In this document: positions 1 to 6,356 of the stretch, one piece after another
Position numbering within the stretch: position 1 is the stretch's first letter
Layout of the letters: the number at the start of each line of letters is the position of its first letter
Source of the DNA: an uncultured Actinomycetes bacterium
GTDB lineage: Bacteria; Actinomycetota; Actinomycetes; S36-B12
Length of the DNA stretch: 8,930 bases
NCBI GenBank assembly: GCA_905181745.1
Contig: CAJIYV010000125.1
Coordinates: 1-8,930 of the forward strand
Reading direction: 5' to 3'
Made by a program: the position numbers and the translations under genes
The notes under the pieces: model-generated
Seen by the model: only the letters and a program-made list of their open reading frames with translations
Database searches by the model: none
What the model was told of the DNA's origin: nothing

Positions 1-878
1 GTACTGCGTACAATTGTGTCCAGCCCTGTATGTGGATTGAGATCCAGGTCATCTAACTTAAATTGAGATGTCACAACCGACTGCACACTGCCAAGCATTC
101 CCGCACTCACAGCTTTTCCTTTGCCGTGCAGGAATTTTTCAAATCCCTTCAACTCAACATAGGGAAACAAAGCTTCGCCCATGCGAGTGAGGAGCAGCAT
201 CTTGTAATTGAGCACGTTCTTGAATTTCTTGGGGATCTTCCAAATAATTTTCCGAGCAACCACGGTGGTGGATTTACTCGTCCCTACCGTTGCGGCTGCC
301 ACGTCACAGGCGGACTTTCCAAATCCGACCACGAGAACGTCTTTACCAACGACTTCGTCGACATTATGGAAGTCACACGCGTGCTCGATTGTGCCGCCCG
401 CGTCAAGGAACGTCTGCTCTCCGTCAAATTTCGGCACAAAGGGGTCAGAGAAGATTCCATTTGCAACTACCAAAAAATCGAATTTCTCTTCATGATTTCC
501 TTGGGAATCGCTCGTTTTTACGCTCCACGATTGCGTAGCTTCATCAAATATTGTCGATTCCACCATCGTATTGAGTGCGATAGCTCTACCGAGTCCAAAA
601 TGATCCACGTAGGCGGCCATGTATTTTTGCACTTGCTCACCGGAAGGCCATTCAGGGTAATCTTTTGGGTAAGGGAAATCTGATAGAGCGTAGGTGCTTC
701 GTACATTTTGAGTCGTGAGCCCCGGATAACGCCTTGAGCTCGACCACACTCCACCTACTTCAGAGTCCTTCTCAAACACCGTAACCGACCAACCAAAGTC
801 CCTAAAGACTTTGGCGCTCACTATTCCGGCAAAGCCTGCTCCGACAATGGCAATATTCGCTACCTGGGGCTGATCCAT
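1..878 (-). CDS. Flavin-containing monooxygenase-like protein (partial, N-terminal 292 codons)
   Basis: Two-dinucleotide-fold flavoprotein resembling flavin-containing monooxygenases, which use FAD, NADPH and O2 to insert an oxygen atom into a soft nucleophile or a ketone; the substrate cannot be told. Translating the complement from 878 to the left edge gives an uninterrupted frame. Residues 13-18 are GAGFAG, the FAD Rossmann motif, followed by the ribose-binding Glu36 and the typical GGVW at 42-45. A second motif, GFGKSA at 185-190, is the expected NADPH-binding loop. The FMO fingerprint FxGxxxHxxxF/Y is recognisable at 160-170, with Gly162, His166 and Phe170 kept but Ala160 in place of the first Phe. 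The start at 878 is preceded by AGGAG with a 7-base gap. Family members are usually about 450-500 residues, so over a third is outside the window. It is divergent from the molybdenum hydroxylase operon. A related FAD/NAD(P) oxidoreductase without monooxygenase activity is possible. Confidence 0.88.
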   Translation of the reverse strand, partial: MDQPQVANIAIVGAGFAGIVSAKVFRDFGWSVTVFEKDSEVGGVWSSSRRYPGLTTQNVRSTYALSDFPYPKDYPEWPSGEQVQKYMAAYVDHFGLGRAIALNTMVESTIFDEATQSWSVKTSDSQGNHEEKFDFLVVANGIFSDPFVPKFDGEQTFLDAGGTIEHACDFHNVDEVVGKDVLVVGFGKSACDVAAATVGTSKSTTVVARKIIWKIPKKFKNVLNYKMLLLTRMGEALFPYVELKGFEKFLHGKGKAVSAGMLGSVQSVVTSQFKLDDLDLNPHTGLDTIVRS

Positions 879-885
879 CCCGCAT

Positions 886-890
886 CTCCT
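886..890 (-). promoter_or_regulatory. Ribosome binding site of the monooxygenase-like gene
   Basis: Read on the minus strand this is AGGAG, seven bases before the ATG at 878. It decides the start. An ATG at 884-882 in another frame sits almost on top of the Shine-Dalgarno sequence and is unlikely to be used. Confidence 0.7.
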
Positions 891-1043
891 CTAGTTGAAG
901 ATTGCCAAGGTTAGAGCCCGCACGGTAAAGCTCCTAGCCACTGCGCGCGGTTCCTATCCCTTACGCGCAACTAATTCAGCGGGTCCACCAATTCCTCATA
1001 AATCGGTCAAATCGGAGTTTTTTTTTGGAATTCGCCACATAAA

Positions 1044-1059
1044 TGTGATCTTCGTCATA
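1044..1059 (+). promoter_or_regulatory. Candidate CRP/GlxR-type operator
   Basis: The bases read TGTGA, six bases, then TCATA, which matches nine of ten defined positions of the CRP-family consensus TGTGA-N6-TCACA. Actinobacterial CRP/GlxR regulators are known to recognise this consensus. It ends 35 bases before the start of the iron-sulfur subunit and overlaps a possible -10 element, which would suit repression of the rightward operon, but the direction of control is inference. No regulator gene is in the window. Confidence 0.4.
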
Positions 1060-1063
1060 CAGT
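1058..1063 (+). promoter_or_regulatory. Tentative -10 element for the hydroxylase operon
   Basis: TACAGT fits the relaxed actinobacterial -10 pattern TAnnnT and would start transcription near 1070, leaving a leader of roughly 25 bases before the ATG at 1095. No good -35 box stands 16-18 bases upstream, so this is only a weak call. Confidence 0.25.
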
Positions 1064-1084
1064 CTTGGTACCAGCAATCGTGAA

Positions 1085-1090
1085 AAGGAG
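1085..1090 (+). promoter_or_regulatory. Ribosome binding site of the iron-sulfur subunit
   Basis: AAGGAG, extended by preceding A residues, lies four bases before the ATG at 1095. The gap is a little short but this is the only strong Shine-Dalgarno sequence nearby. It supports starting at 1095 and not at the in-frame TTG at 1065. Confidence 0.6.
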
Positions 1091-1094
1091 TCCC

Positions 1095-1571
1095 ATGGAG
1101 CACCTAAAGGTGACCGTCGACGGCACCACTTATCAAAAAGAAGTAGAACCTCGAACCCTCCTCGTGCATTTTTTACGCGAGGACCTAGGTCGTGTCGGCA
1201 CCGTGGTCGGTTGCGACACCTCTAACTGTGGTACGTGCACTGTCCTCGTTGACGGAGTGAGCGTGAAGTCATGCAGCATGTTGGCCGTTCAAGCCGATGG
1301 AAGCGAGATCACCACCATTCAAGGGGTCTCCGACGGAAATGACTGGCACCCTGTTCAATCCGCATTCAAGGAATGCCACGGACTGCAATGTGGTTACTGC
1401 ACGCCCGGAATGGTGATCAGTTCAATTGACTTGCTCAACGAGAACCCCAATCCAACCGAGGCAGAAATACGCGAGGGGCTTGAAGGAAATCTGTGTCGCT
1501 GTACCGGATATCACAACATTGTCAAAAGTGTTCAACGCGCAGCCGAACTCATGGAAGGAACTAAGTCATGA
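1095..1571 (+). CDS. coxS: Molybdenum hydroxylase 2Fe-2S small subunit, CoxS type
   Basis: Small electron-transfer subunit of a xanthine dehydrogenase/CO dehydrogenase-family hydroxylase; it carries electrons from the molybdenum site in the large subunit to FAD in the medium subunit. The 158-residue product has the normal family length and fold order. A plant-ferredoxin-type N-terminal domain binds one cluster through Cys40, Cys45, Cys48 and Cys60. A C-terminal helical domain binds the second through Cys99, Cys102, Cys134 and Cys136, in the diagnostic contexts GLQCGYCTPG and NLCRCTGY. All eight ligands are present, so it should be functional. The start at 1095 was chosen for its Shine-Dalgarno sequence and because the product then begins like its relatives; a TTG at 1065 would add ten unconserved residues. 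Its stop overlaps the next start as ATGA, indicating translational coupling. Being first in the S-L-M order is typical of form II cox clusters. Export is unlikely, since no signal peptide is seen. Confidence 0.95.
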   Translation: MEHLKVTVDGTTYQKEVEPRTLLVHFLREDLGRVGTVVGCDTSNCGTCTVLVDGVSVKSCSMLAVQADGSEITTIQGVSDGNDWHPVQSAFKECHGLQCGYCTPGMVISSIDLLNENPNPTEAEIREGLEGNLCRCTGYHNIVKSVQRAAELMEGTKS

Positions 1572-3934
1572 CTGATGTAGTCGATACAGGAACGGCACTC
1601 GGGCGTCCCATTAAGCGCAAGGAGGATGCACGGTTACTTCACGGGCAAACAAACTGGACAGACAACATTCAACTCCCCGGAACCGTCCACATGGCGATCT
1701 TGCGCAGCCCACTTGCCCACGCAAAAATCACCCACCTCGACGTCAGTGGTGCACTAGAAATGCCTAATGTTGTCGCAGCATTTGGCGCAGCTGAACTCGG
1801 GGAACTAAATAGCTCGGTTCCCTGCGTCTGGCCAGTGACCGACGACATGGTGGCTCCAGACTTTCCCGCTCTCGCAAAAGACACGGTCCATCATGTGGGT
1901 GACTGTGTAGCGGTTGTTTTGGCCACGGACGCCGCTAGCGCGGCCGATGCACTCGAAGCAATGTCCGTTGACTACGAACCGTTACAGGCCGTTGTGAATA
2001 TGGAAAGCGCAATCAGCCCTGGATCAACACTGGTTCACGAGGATAAAGGCACCAACACCTGCTACGTCTACAACCTCGGCGGTGGTTATGACGAGAAAGT
2101 GAAAGAGGCAGATGTAGTTGTCAAGCGTCGGTTTATTAACCAACGTCTCATCCCTGCGTTCATGGAACCGCGCAGCGTTGTGGCTGCCCCAATGGGGATG
2201 TCCGACGAAATCACCATGTGGACTTCGACCCAAATTCCGCACATTTTGCGTCTCCTCATCGCGCTGGTTACCGGAATCCCCGAAAACAATCTGCGCGTCA
2301 TCGCACCCGACGTCGGTGGCGGATTCGGGGGAAAGCTACAGATCTACCGTGAAGAAATTCTGGTTGCACAGTTGGCTCGCAAATTGGGACGCCCAGTGAA
2401 ATGGACCGAAACCCGCAGCGAAGACATGGTGGCAACCCATCATGGGCGCGATCAAATTCAAGACATTGAGATCGCCGCAAAGTCTGACGGGACATTAGTT
2501 GGGCTAAAAGTTGACTTGAAGGCCAACATGGGCGCTTACCTGCAAATCATTACTCCAGGGATCCCGCTTCTTGGCATGTTTATGTATCCGGGTATTTACA
2601 AAATGGATGCCTACGACTTCCAGTGCACAGGCGTGTTCACCAACACCACACCAACTGATGCATATCGCGGTGCTGGTCGACCTGAATCGACCTATGCAAT
2701 CGAGCGAATCATGGACGAACTTGCCGCAGAGCTTGGCATGGAACCCATGGAACTTCGTCGTAAAAACTGGATTAAGCACGAAGAGTTCCCGTACACAACA
2801 ATTGCCGGACTCACCTATGACACGGGTAACTACGAACTGGCAACAGCACGCGCACTGGAACTCTTTGATTACGAGGGTATGCGCGCTGAGCAAAAGAGTC
2901 GCAGAGATTCCGGTGATCGCGTTCAGCTGGGAATCGGGATCTCGACCTTCACAGAAATGTGTGGCTTGGCTCCATCGCGCACCCTTGGTGCATTGAAATA
3001 TGTCGCCGGTGGTTGGGAACACTGCACAGTTCGGGTCCTGCCAACCGGCAAGGTTGAAGTCATCACCGGAACCTCCCCACACGGTCAAGGCCATGAAACA
3101 GCGTGGAGTCAGATTGCCTCTAGCATTCTGGGTATTCCCGTTGAGGACATTGAGGTTGTGCACAGTGACACTGGCCGTGCGCCCTACGGCATGGACACCT
3201 ACGGTTCGCGATCCCTCGCGGTAGGTGGCCAGGCAATTAAGGCGGCCAGCGAGCGGCTGGTTGACAAAGCCAGGGTGATCGCAGCACACCAACTTGAATG
3301 CAGTCCAGAAGACCTCGAGTACGTCGACGGGGTATTCCAAGTCAAGGGTGACCGCGAAAAAGCCCAGCCACTAGGTGCGGTCGCGTTCGAAGCCTTCACC
3401 GCACACAACTTGCCTGACGGTGTCGAACCCACTCTCTCCGCCGAGGCGACAATTGACCCGCAGGACTTTTCTTTCCCGCATGGAACCCACCTTGCTGCTA
3501 TGGAAGTGGACACCGAGACGGGCAAAGTGACCGTGCGTAAGTACGTCTGCGTCGACGACGTCGGTGTTCAAGTGAACCCAATGATTGTTGAAGGTCAAGT
3601 ACACGGTGGCGTTGCCCAAGGGATTGCGCAAGCACTCTATGAAGGCGCGAACTACGACGAAGATGGACAGCCACAAAATGCAAATCTGTCCACCTATCTG
3701 ATTCCCAGCGCGCCAGATTTGCCATCTTTCATCACTGACACCACCTGCACCCCTTCAACGACTAATCCGTTAGGAACTAAGGGTGTTGGTGAGGCCGGTG
3801 CGATCGCATCAACACCAGCGATCATCAACGGGATCGTTGACGCGATCCGGCACCTTGGCGTCAACGACGTCTTGATGCCGGCAACGCCCATGACTGTCTG
3901 GAAAACAATTCAAGCCGCCCAAGGAGGCAAATAA
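1568..3934 (+). CDS. coxL: Molybdenum hydroxylase large subunit, form II CoxL-like (AYRGAGR type)
   Basis: Catalytic subunit that binds the molybdopterin cofactor and hydroxylates its substrate with oxygen from water. It has 788 residues, normal for the family. An N-terminal aldehyde oxidase/xanthine dehydrogenase a/b hammerhead domain covers roughly residues 20-140, followed by the cofactor-binding domains. Visible motifs are GGGFGGK at 250-256, AYRGAGR at 365-371, GQGHET at 506-511 and GVGEAG with the probable catalytic Glu742. True aerobic CO dehydrogenase (form I) has AYxCSFR with a Cys that holds the copper of the Mo-Cu site. That Cys is absent here, so this is a form II protein. Form II members are often annotated as CO dehydrogenase, but their substrate is mostly unproven; aldehydes, purines or other N-heterocycles are plausible. 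A GGAAGGA ribosome site lies about eight bases before the ATG. The gene overlaps its upstream neighbour by four bases and its downstream neighbour by one. Confidence 0.95.
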   Translation: MTDVVDTGTALGRPIKRKEDARLLHGQTNWTDNIQLPGTVHMAILRSPLAHAKITHLDVSGALEMPNVVAAFGAAELGELNSSVPCVWPVTDDMVAPDFPALAKDTVHHVGDCVAVVLATDAASAADALEAMSVDYEPLQAVVNMESAISPGSTLVHEDKGTNTCYVYNLGGGYDEKVKEADVVVKRRFINQRLIPAFMEPRSVVAAPMGMSDEITMWTSTQIPHILRLLIALVTGIPENNLRVIAPDVGGGFGGKLQIYREEILVAQLARKLGRPVKWTETRSEDMVATHHGRDQIQDIEIAAKSDGTLVGLKVDLKANMGAYLQIITPGIPLLGMFMYPGIYKMDAYDFQCTGVFTNTTPTDAYRGAGRPESTYAIERIMDELAAELGMEPMELRRKNWIKHEEFPYTTIAGLTYDTGNYELATARALELFDYEGMRAEQKSRRDSGDRVQLGIGISTFTEMCGLAPSRTLGALKYVAGGWEHCTVRVLPTGKVEVITGTSPHGQGHETAWSQIASSILGIPVEDIEVVHSDTGRAPYGMDTYGSRSLAVGGQAIKAASERLVDKARVIAAHQLECSPEDLEYVDGVFQVKGDREKAQPLGAVAFEAFTAHNLPDGVEPTLSAEATIDPQDFSFPHGTHLAAMEVDTETGKVTVRKYVCVDDVGVQVNPMIVEGQVHGGVAQGIAQALYEGANYDEDGQPQNANLSTYLIPSAPDLPSFITDTTCTPSTTNPLGTKGVGEAGAIASTPAIINGIVDAIRHLGVNDVLMPATPMTVWKTIQAAQGGK
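3921..3927 (+). promoter_or_regulatory. Ribosome binding site of the FAD subunit
   Basis: AAGGAGG, a full match to the anti-Shine-Dalgarno core, lies inside the end of the large-subunit gene, six bases before the ATG at 3934. It is the strongest such site in the operon. Confidence 0.7.
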
Positions 3935-4788
3935 TGATTCCGGTCGCTTTTGATTACAAGAAGGCTAGTTCGGTTGAAGACGCTCTGGCAGCTCTGGCAG
4001 AAGGTGGCGAAGATGCCAAGCTCATGGGTGGCGGACAATCACTGGTCCCAGTGCTTCGGCTCCGTCTAAATGCGCCGTCAGTTGTTGTCGATTGTTCCAG
4101 CATCCCTGAGCTCAAGGGGATCAAGGATGAGGGCGGCAAGATCCTGATCGGCGCGGGAACCACTCACCACGCGGTTATGAACGATCCAGCGGTGAAGTCC
4201 AGCCTCAAAGTTCTCGCTGATGCAACAGCGAGTGTCGCTGACCCGCAGATCCGTCACCGCGGAACCCTCGGTGGCGCCCTCGCACACAGTGACCCACGTG
4301 CAGATCAGCCACCTGTTGCGCTGGCCCTTGATGCTGAGTTCACCATTGCCGGCACAACTGGTCAACGAACCGTCGCCGCGGCCGATTTTTTCCAAGGACC
4401 GTTTGAAACTGCAGTTGGTCCCGATGAAATTCTGGTGAGCATCGCGTTTCCCAAGCTTGATGGTTGGGGCGGCCACTACGAAAAATTTAACCGTGCTGCC
4501 CAAGCCTGGAGCATCATCGGTGTTGCGGCGGCAGTCCGAATGGAAGGTGGCAAAATCGCAGAAGCCCGTATTGGCTTAACCAATGTTGGTGGGACACCCC
4601 ACCGGGCCAGCGCTGTTGAGCAAGCACTTGTTGGTGCAAGTTCGATCGCTGAAGTCGAAGCAGCCTCAATGCACGCTTCGGACAACCTTTCACCATTTGC
4701 TGACGAGGATGCCGACGTTGACTACCGCTTGCATTTGGCTCGCGTACTGACAGCACGATCGGTCGCGAGGGCAGCCGGGATTTCCTAA
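3934..4788 (+). CDS. coxM: Molybdenum hydroxylase FAD-binding medium subunit, CoxM type
   Basis: FAD subunit of the same hydroxylase; it takes electrons from the iron-sulfur subunit and passes them to a final acceptor such as a quinone, NAD+ or O2. The acceptor cannot be read from the sequence. At 284 residues it is close to known CoxM proteins. The vanillyl-alcohol-oxidase-type FAD domain is shown by GGGQS at 32-36 followed by LVPVLRLRL, and by TLGG at 111-114 within IRHRGTLGGALAHSDP, which together bind the FAD pyrophosphate. The C-terminal third matches the CO dehydrogenase flavoprotein C-terminal domain. The start codon shares its A with the previous stop (TAATG), so the two genes are coupled. 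The gene ends the operon: a strong terminator follows 15 bases after the stop, so no maturation gene of the coxD, coxF or coxG kind is co-transcribed downstream. Confidence 0.95.
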   Translation: MIPVAFDYKKASSVEDALAALAEGGEDAKLMGGGQSLVPVLRLRLNAPSVVVDCSSIPELKGIKDEGGKILIGAGTTHHAVMNDPAVKSSLKVLADATASVADPQIRHRGTLGGALAHSDPRADQPPVALALDAEFTIAGTTGQRTVAAADFFQGPFETAVGPDEILVSIAFPKLDGWGGHYEKFNRAAQAWSIIGVAAAVRMEGGKIAEARIGLTNVGGTPHRASAVEQALVGASSIAEVEAASMHASDNLSPFADEDADVDYRLHLARVLTARSVARAAGIS

Positions 4789-4803
4789 ATTAATCAGTAA
4801 TTG

Positions 4804-4839
4804 AATCGGCTGGTGCTCTTAGCGCCAGCCGATTTTTTT
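4804..4839 (+). terminator. Rho-independent terminator of the hydroxylase operon
   Basis: A perfect 10-bp stem pairs AATCGGCTGG at 4804-4813 with CCAGCCGATT at 4825-4834. Three further inner pairs, one of them G-T, leave a five-base loop at 4817-4821. Seven T follow or overlap the stem end at 4833-4839. It faces right and closes the operon. The right arm and T-run are also coding sequence on the opposite strand: they specify the last residues of the aldehyde dehydrogenase, KKIGWR, and its TAA stop lies in the loop. On the minus strand the hairpin has only a loosely T-rich tail, so leftward termination would be weaker. Confidence 0.9.
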
Positions 4840-6354
4840 CATTGCTCCCAAAGACGCGGTGAGTAGATTTCCCCACTTTTCATCACTTAGACCAAATGGT
4901 GGACCAAATCCCAATCCGTTTTGAGTCGCAACTGTTTGCGACTGCGTGTATTGCAAAATCCCTGCTATCCCGTGTCTGCGGCCAAGTCCTGACGCACCAA
5001 AACCACCCATTGGCGAACCAAGGGTTGACCAAGCAGTCGCATAGCCTTCATTGACATTAACTGTCCCCGCGTGAAGTTCCTTGGCAATCGCGAAGGCGAT
5101 CTTCTTATCCTTGGAGATCACGCTTGCGTTGAGGCCGTATTCTGAATCATTTGCCAACCGAATCGCCTCGCTATCGGTGGCAAAAGCGCTAACGGCTACC
5201 ACGGGGCCGAATATTTCATCTCGGCACAGATTCATCTGCTCAGTGACTCCGGTCATTATTGTTGGAGCGATCGTGGCATTACCCGCCAACTCACCGCCTG
5301 TGTGAATTTTGGCGCCTTTTTCGCGGGCATCAGAAATAAATGCCATGACCCGAGCCGCATGAACTGGGCTAATGAGCGGTCCGAAAGAACCTCCCCAACC
5401 GATGCTGTCCTGGTAGGTCATTTCGCGGGTTTTGCGCACGAACGATTTAAGGAATGCTTGCTCGATACTTTCGTGCACGTAAAGTCGTTCAATACTGACA
5501 CAGAGTTGACCTGTATTACCAAAACATGCCCGAGTGGCGATCTCAGCGGCTTTGTCAAGATCGGAATCGGCACGGATGATCATGGCGTTCTTACCACCAA
5601 GTTCCAATGCCGCACCAATGAGTTGTTCGCCACATTGAGCAGCAACAATTCGACCCACTTTTGTGGAGCCGGTGAACATGAGAAAATTCACTTCACTGAT
5701 CAGAGGTATTCCCAGTTTTTCCCCGTCACCGATCACGACACCCAATAGTCCCTCCGGCAATCCGGAACGGTACAGCAAATCGATTACGTAAAGCGCCGTG
5801 GCTGATGTCAGCGGGTCCGGCTTTAGCACCACGGCATTACCAGCCAGTAGCGCCGGGATCGCATCACTCACCGCAAGGGTGAGCGGATAATTCCATGGAG
5901 CAATGATCCCCACCACACCAACTGGAACATGGCGCTCAATTGCGGTGATCAATAAGGGAAAAGCGCCCGAGTGTTTACGGTTTTTCAGTGCCCTCAAGTG
6001 CCGGGCGTAGTAACGAGCATTGAGCGTAACGTCCAGCAGTTCCTCATTAGCGTCGCGCCGGGCTTTCCCCGTCTCCCACTGAATCAAGTCCAAGAGTTCA
6101 TCTTTATGTGCGAGCACCAAGTCATGAAAGCGCAGGAACACTTTTGCGCGGTTTCTTAGGCTCAGGCTTTCCCACGCCACTTGAGCCGCCTTTGCCGTGT
6201 GTGCGGCAGTGGAAACATCACTCTCACGAGATAGCGCTAGTGAATACAACGTGTCGCCGTAGGGAGATGTAACGGTGATGTAATCATCGGAGGTGTTAGT
6301 CGCTAACCGGTTCACCCGCGACCAGTAATCCAGGTCTTCTATAACCCCGGCCAT
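4819..6354 (-). CDS. gabD2: NAD(P)+-dependent aldehyde dehydrogenase, GabD2-like succinate-semialdehyde dehydrogenase
   Basis: Aldehyde dehydrogenase superfamily enzyme of 511 residues that oxidises an aldehyde to its acid with NAD(P)+. The order of motifs is complete: PWNYP with Asn155 for the oxyanion hole, Lys178 in VVLKPD for cofactor binding, FTGSTKVG at 227-234, the general base Glu251 in ELGGKN, the nucleophile Cys285 in GQLCVSIER, and Glu380 in EIFGP. The pattern around Cys285, the VNVNEGYATAW stretch near 432-442 and GGFGASGLGRRHG near 450-462 resemble actinobacterial GabD2 (succinate-semialdehyde dehydrogenase, NADP+), so succinate semialdehyde is the likeliest substrate. This is recall from memory, not a search; another semialdehyde or aliphatic aldehyde is possible. 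The ATG lies two bases after the guaB3 stop without a clear Shine-Dalgarno sequence, pointing to translation by ribosomes finishing guaB3. The last six codons double as part of the convergent operon's terminator. Confidence 0.9.
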   Translation of the reverse strand: MAGVIEDLDYWSRVNRLATNTSDDYITVTSPYGDTLYSLALSRESDVSTAAHTAKAAQVAWESLSLRNRAKVFLRFHDLVLAHKDELLDLIQWETGKARRDANEELLDVTLNARYYARHLRALKNRKHSGAFPLLITAIERHVPVGVVGIIAPWNYPLTLAVSDAIPALLAGNAVVLKPDPLTSATALYVIDLLYRSGLPEGLLGVVIGDGEKLGIPLISEVNFLMFTGSTKVGRIVAAQCGEQLIGAALELGGKNAMIIRADSDLDKAAEIATRACFGNTGQLCVSIERLYVHESIEQAFLKSFVRKTREMTYQDSIGWGGSFGPLISPVHAARVMAFISDAREKGAKIHTGGELAGNATIAPTIMTGVTEQMNLCRDEIFGPVVAVSAFATDSEAIRLANDSEYGLNASVISKDKKIAFAIAKELHAGTVNVNEGYATAWSTLGSPMGGFGASGLGRRHGIAGILQYTQSQTVATQNGLGFGPPFGLSDEKWGNLLTASLGAMKKIGWR

Positions 6355-6356
6355 GA

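Larger units (their letters stand above)
879..1094. other. Divergent intergenic region between the monooxygenase and hydroxylase operons
   Basis: About 216 bases with no credible gene. It must hold the start signals for the leftward monooxygenase gene and the rightward hydroxylase operon, because both begin here. I see a CRP-like palindrome at 1044-1059, a perfect CACAT-AA-ATGTG palindrome at 1036-1047, a 7-base direct repeat AAATCGG at 1000-1006 and 1009-1015, and a run of nine T at 1018-1026. I could not make out a convincing -35/-10 pair for the leftward gene. Confidence 0.7.

Noticed and set aside
63..683. Plus-strand open frame of 206 codons at the left end
   Set aside because: It is antisense to the monooxygenase-like frame, which shows both dinucleotide motifs and a good ribosome site; the plus-strand product resembles nothing.
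942..969. Inverted repeat TGCGCG / CGCGCA in the intergenic region
   Set aside because: Only six base pairs of simple alternating GC with a 16-base gap; not distinguishable from chance and not followed by a T-run.
895..1083. Small plus-strand frame of 62 codons in the divergent intergenic region
   Set aside because: It begins with TTG without a ribosome site, has no recognisable features and runs through the candidate regulatory sites.
1065..1094. Upstream TTG start adding ten residues to the iron-sulfur subunit
   Set aside because: No Shine-Dalgarno sequence precedes it, whereas AAGGAG precedes the ATG at 1095, and related proteins begin near that point.
2504..3340. Long minus-strand open frame of 278 codons inside the large-subunit gene
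   Set aside because: It lies wholly antisense to a gene with clear family motifs, its composition is odd and Cys/His-rich, it has no recognisable domain, and it is best explained as a shadow of the plus-strand codon pattern.
1095..4788. Annotation as genuine aerobic CO dehydrogenase
   Set aside because: The large subunit lacks the Cys-containing AYxCSFR loop of the Mo-Cu enzyme, so CO oxidation should not be assumed.
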